From Candidatus Haliotispira prima (GTDB lineage: Bacteria > Spirochaetota > Spirochaetia > SP-2023), in the NCBI GenBank assembly GCA_029867005.1, contig CP123443.1:1302001-1366000 (forward strand): a DNA stretch of 64,000 nt. The letters run 5' to 3'. Below, piece by piece: positions 63,130-64,000 of the stretch (its first letter is position 1; each line of letters opens with the position of its first letter). The notes under the pieces are model-generated. The model was not told where the DNA came from, did not search any database, and worked only from the letters and a program-made list of their open reading frames with translations. The translations under genes and the position numbers were made by a program.

Positions 63130-63355
63130 AAGGAACTCCGAAGAATCTGCGATACCATTTCCATTTTCAAAGGCTTTCTGTGACAGCAGTCTGTCCAAAT
63201 CTGTGAATGCGGCAGATGTGTATCTTCCCGCATAATTTATCTTACTTCGTGCAAGAAGGTCGCACCTGATTCGGAATTGCAGTTTTGGACGGTTCCCGAT
63301 ATAACGGTTTCCGATATATCAAACTTACTTACGAACTTACTCAAAAGGAGAAAAA

Positions 63356-63715
63356 ATGAGTGTTATGATTTCTACTTTAGAAGCAGAACAAATGGTTCCT
63401 GACCGCAAGAATTTCTGTGTGGGGGATACCGTTAAGGTTCATTACCGAATTGTAGAGGGAAAAACAGAGCGTATCCAAGTATACGAAGGCATCAATATCG
63501 GATTTCGCCACGGTGGGATTCGCGAGACGTTCACAGTGCGCAAAATATCCTTTGGTGTCGGTGTGGAACGTGTTTTTCCTCTGCATTCACCCCGTATTGA
63601 GCGGATTGAAGTTGTGCGCCGTGGGCGTGTCCGCCGCGCCAAACTCTATTACCTGCGCCAACGCTCCGGTAAGGCAGCCCGTGTCCGGGAGCTGGTCGGC
63701 AGCAAAAAAGCGTAA
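63356..63715 (+). CDS. rplS: Ribosomal protein bL19
   Basis: A 119-residue 50S protein. [35 protein letters not shown] and [21 protein letters not shown] are family blocks. AGGAG lies before the ATG. Last gene of the ribosomal operon; a 225-base gap separates it from trmD. Confidence 0.96.
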   Translation: MSVMISTLEAEQMVPDRKNFCVGDTVKVHYRIVEGKTERIQVYEGINIGFRHGGIRETFTVRKISFGVGVERVFPLHSPRIERIEVVRRGRVRRAKLYYLRQRSGKAARVRELVGSKKA

Positions 63716-63749
63716 GATCCGTTTCATCCGGAAAGAATAGCGCAAACAA

Positions 63750-63792
63750 CACAAAGAACGCAGTGACTCGAGGAGTCGCTGCGTTCTTTGTG
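63750..63792. terminator. Bidirectional terminator between rplS and the TrkH-like gene
   Basis: 20-bp arms (63750-63769, 63773-63792) with a single mismatch and a 3-base loop, placed between convergent genes. Confidence 0.8.
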
Positions 63793-63866
63793 TATTCTTC
63801 CGACAGAGAACCTTGGCCCCGAAAGAAACCCCTACTGCCTTTTAAACAGGCTGGCTGCTAAACGGA

Positions 63867-64000
63867 CTAGAAGTTGCGCCAGAACCTCGGCATAAATAAC
63901 ACCAGCACAGTGTAGATCTCCAGGCGGCCAATCACCATTACGACGGAAAGAAACACTTTGACAACCGGGTGCAGGTTGCCGTAATTCATGCTCGGACCCA
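63867..64000 (-). CDS. TrkH/KtrB-family potassium transporter, C-terminal end (partial)
   Basis: The minus strand encodes GPSMNYGNLHPVVKVFLS, then MVIGRLEIYTVLVLFMPRFW and a TAG at 63867-63869. This is the conserved C-terminus of TrkH-type K+ transporter membrane subunits (GPS filter segment and the GRLE motif). The rest lies beyond the window edge. Confidence 0.85.
   Translation of the reverse strand, partial: GPSMNYGNLHPVVKVFLSVVMVIGRLEIYTVLVLFMPRFWRNF

Overview
The window reads as chromosome of a bacterium with moderate GC, most likely a spirochaete. The inference rests on the ribosomal block rpsP-khpA-rimM-trmD-rplS, the nadK-recN pair followed by lipoproteins of unknown function, the many Cys-lipidated surface proteins (WG, NHL and BspA-like repeats) and a ThiI without a rhodanese domain. 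No 16S gene is present, so the assignment is inference.

Layout. 0.5-35.2 kb is mainly housekeeping: a K+-dependent-type membrane pyrophosphatase, thiI, a membrane TPR-like protein, a SRPBCC/GyrI protein, der, an LCP-family envelope protein, a FemAB-like transferase, nadK-recN, a lipoprotein and small membrane proteins, a PerM-like transporter read through in frame into a Tas-like aldo/keto reductase, purB, a WG-repeat lipoprotein, a SPOR-domain protein with a tandem-repeat core, acsA, an initiator tRNA, a DUF454 protein, uppP, dprA, coaX and an MDR oxidoreductase. 43.4-48.8 kb holds a sugar-type ABC transporter (binding protein plus two permeases) interrupted by an ATPase/TOPRIM-like pair that looks like an anti-phage module. 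55.2-64 kb carries an NHL lipoprotein, an orphan adenine methyltransferase, an SPL-like radical SAM protein, ruvA, the ribosomal operon and the end of a TrkH-like gene.

The most unusual part is 35.4-54.7 kb. Ten lipoprotein genes of three unrelated families (four of family A, one BspA-like, five of family B) each carry the same 5' module: a strong promoter, a good ribosome binding site, and an ATG opening a 30-codon leader ORF that runs through four copies of the 7-bp repeat ATATCCA and stops at TAG. In all ten the lipoprotein, with a complete signal peptide, lies in the -1 frame relative to the leader. That frame is open from the repeat onward, and I find no ATG, GTG or TTG able to give a full signal peptide. 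One extra 7-bp unit (or loss of two), or a -1 ribosomal frameshift, would join leader and lipoprotein. A related BspA-like gene at 41.8 kb has the same start module without the repeat and is in frame. This looks like a multi-locus phase-variable or frameshift-controlled surface lipoprotein system. An in-frame relic of the same leader precedes the adenine methyltransferase at 56.9 kb.

Starts of several genes were moved from the longest ORF to internal codons with a ribosome binding site; reasons are given in each entry.
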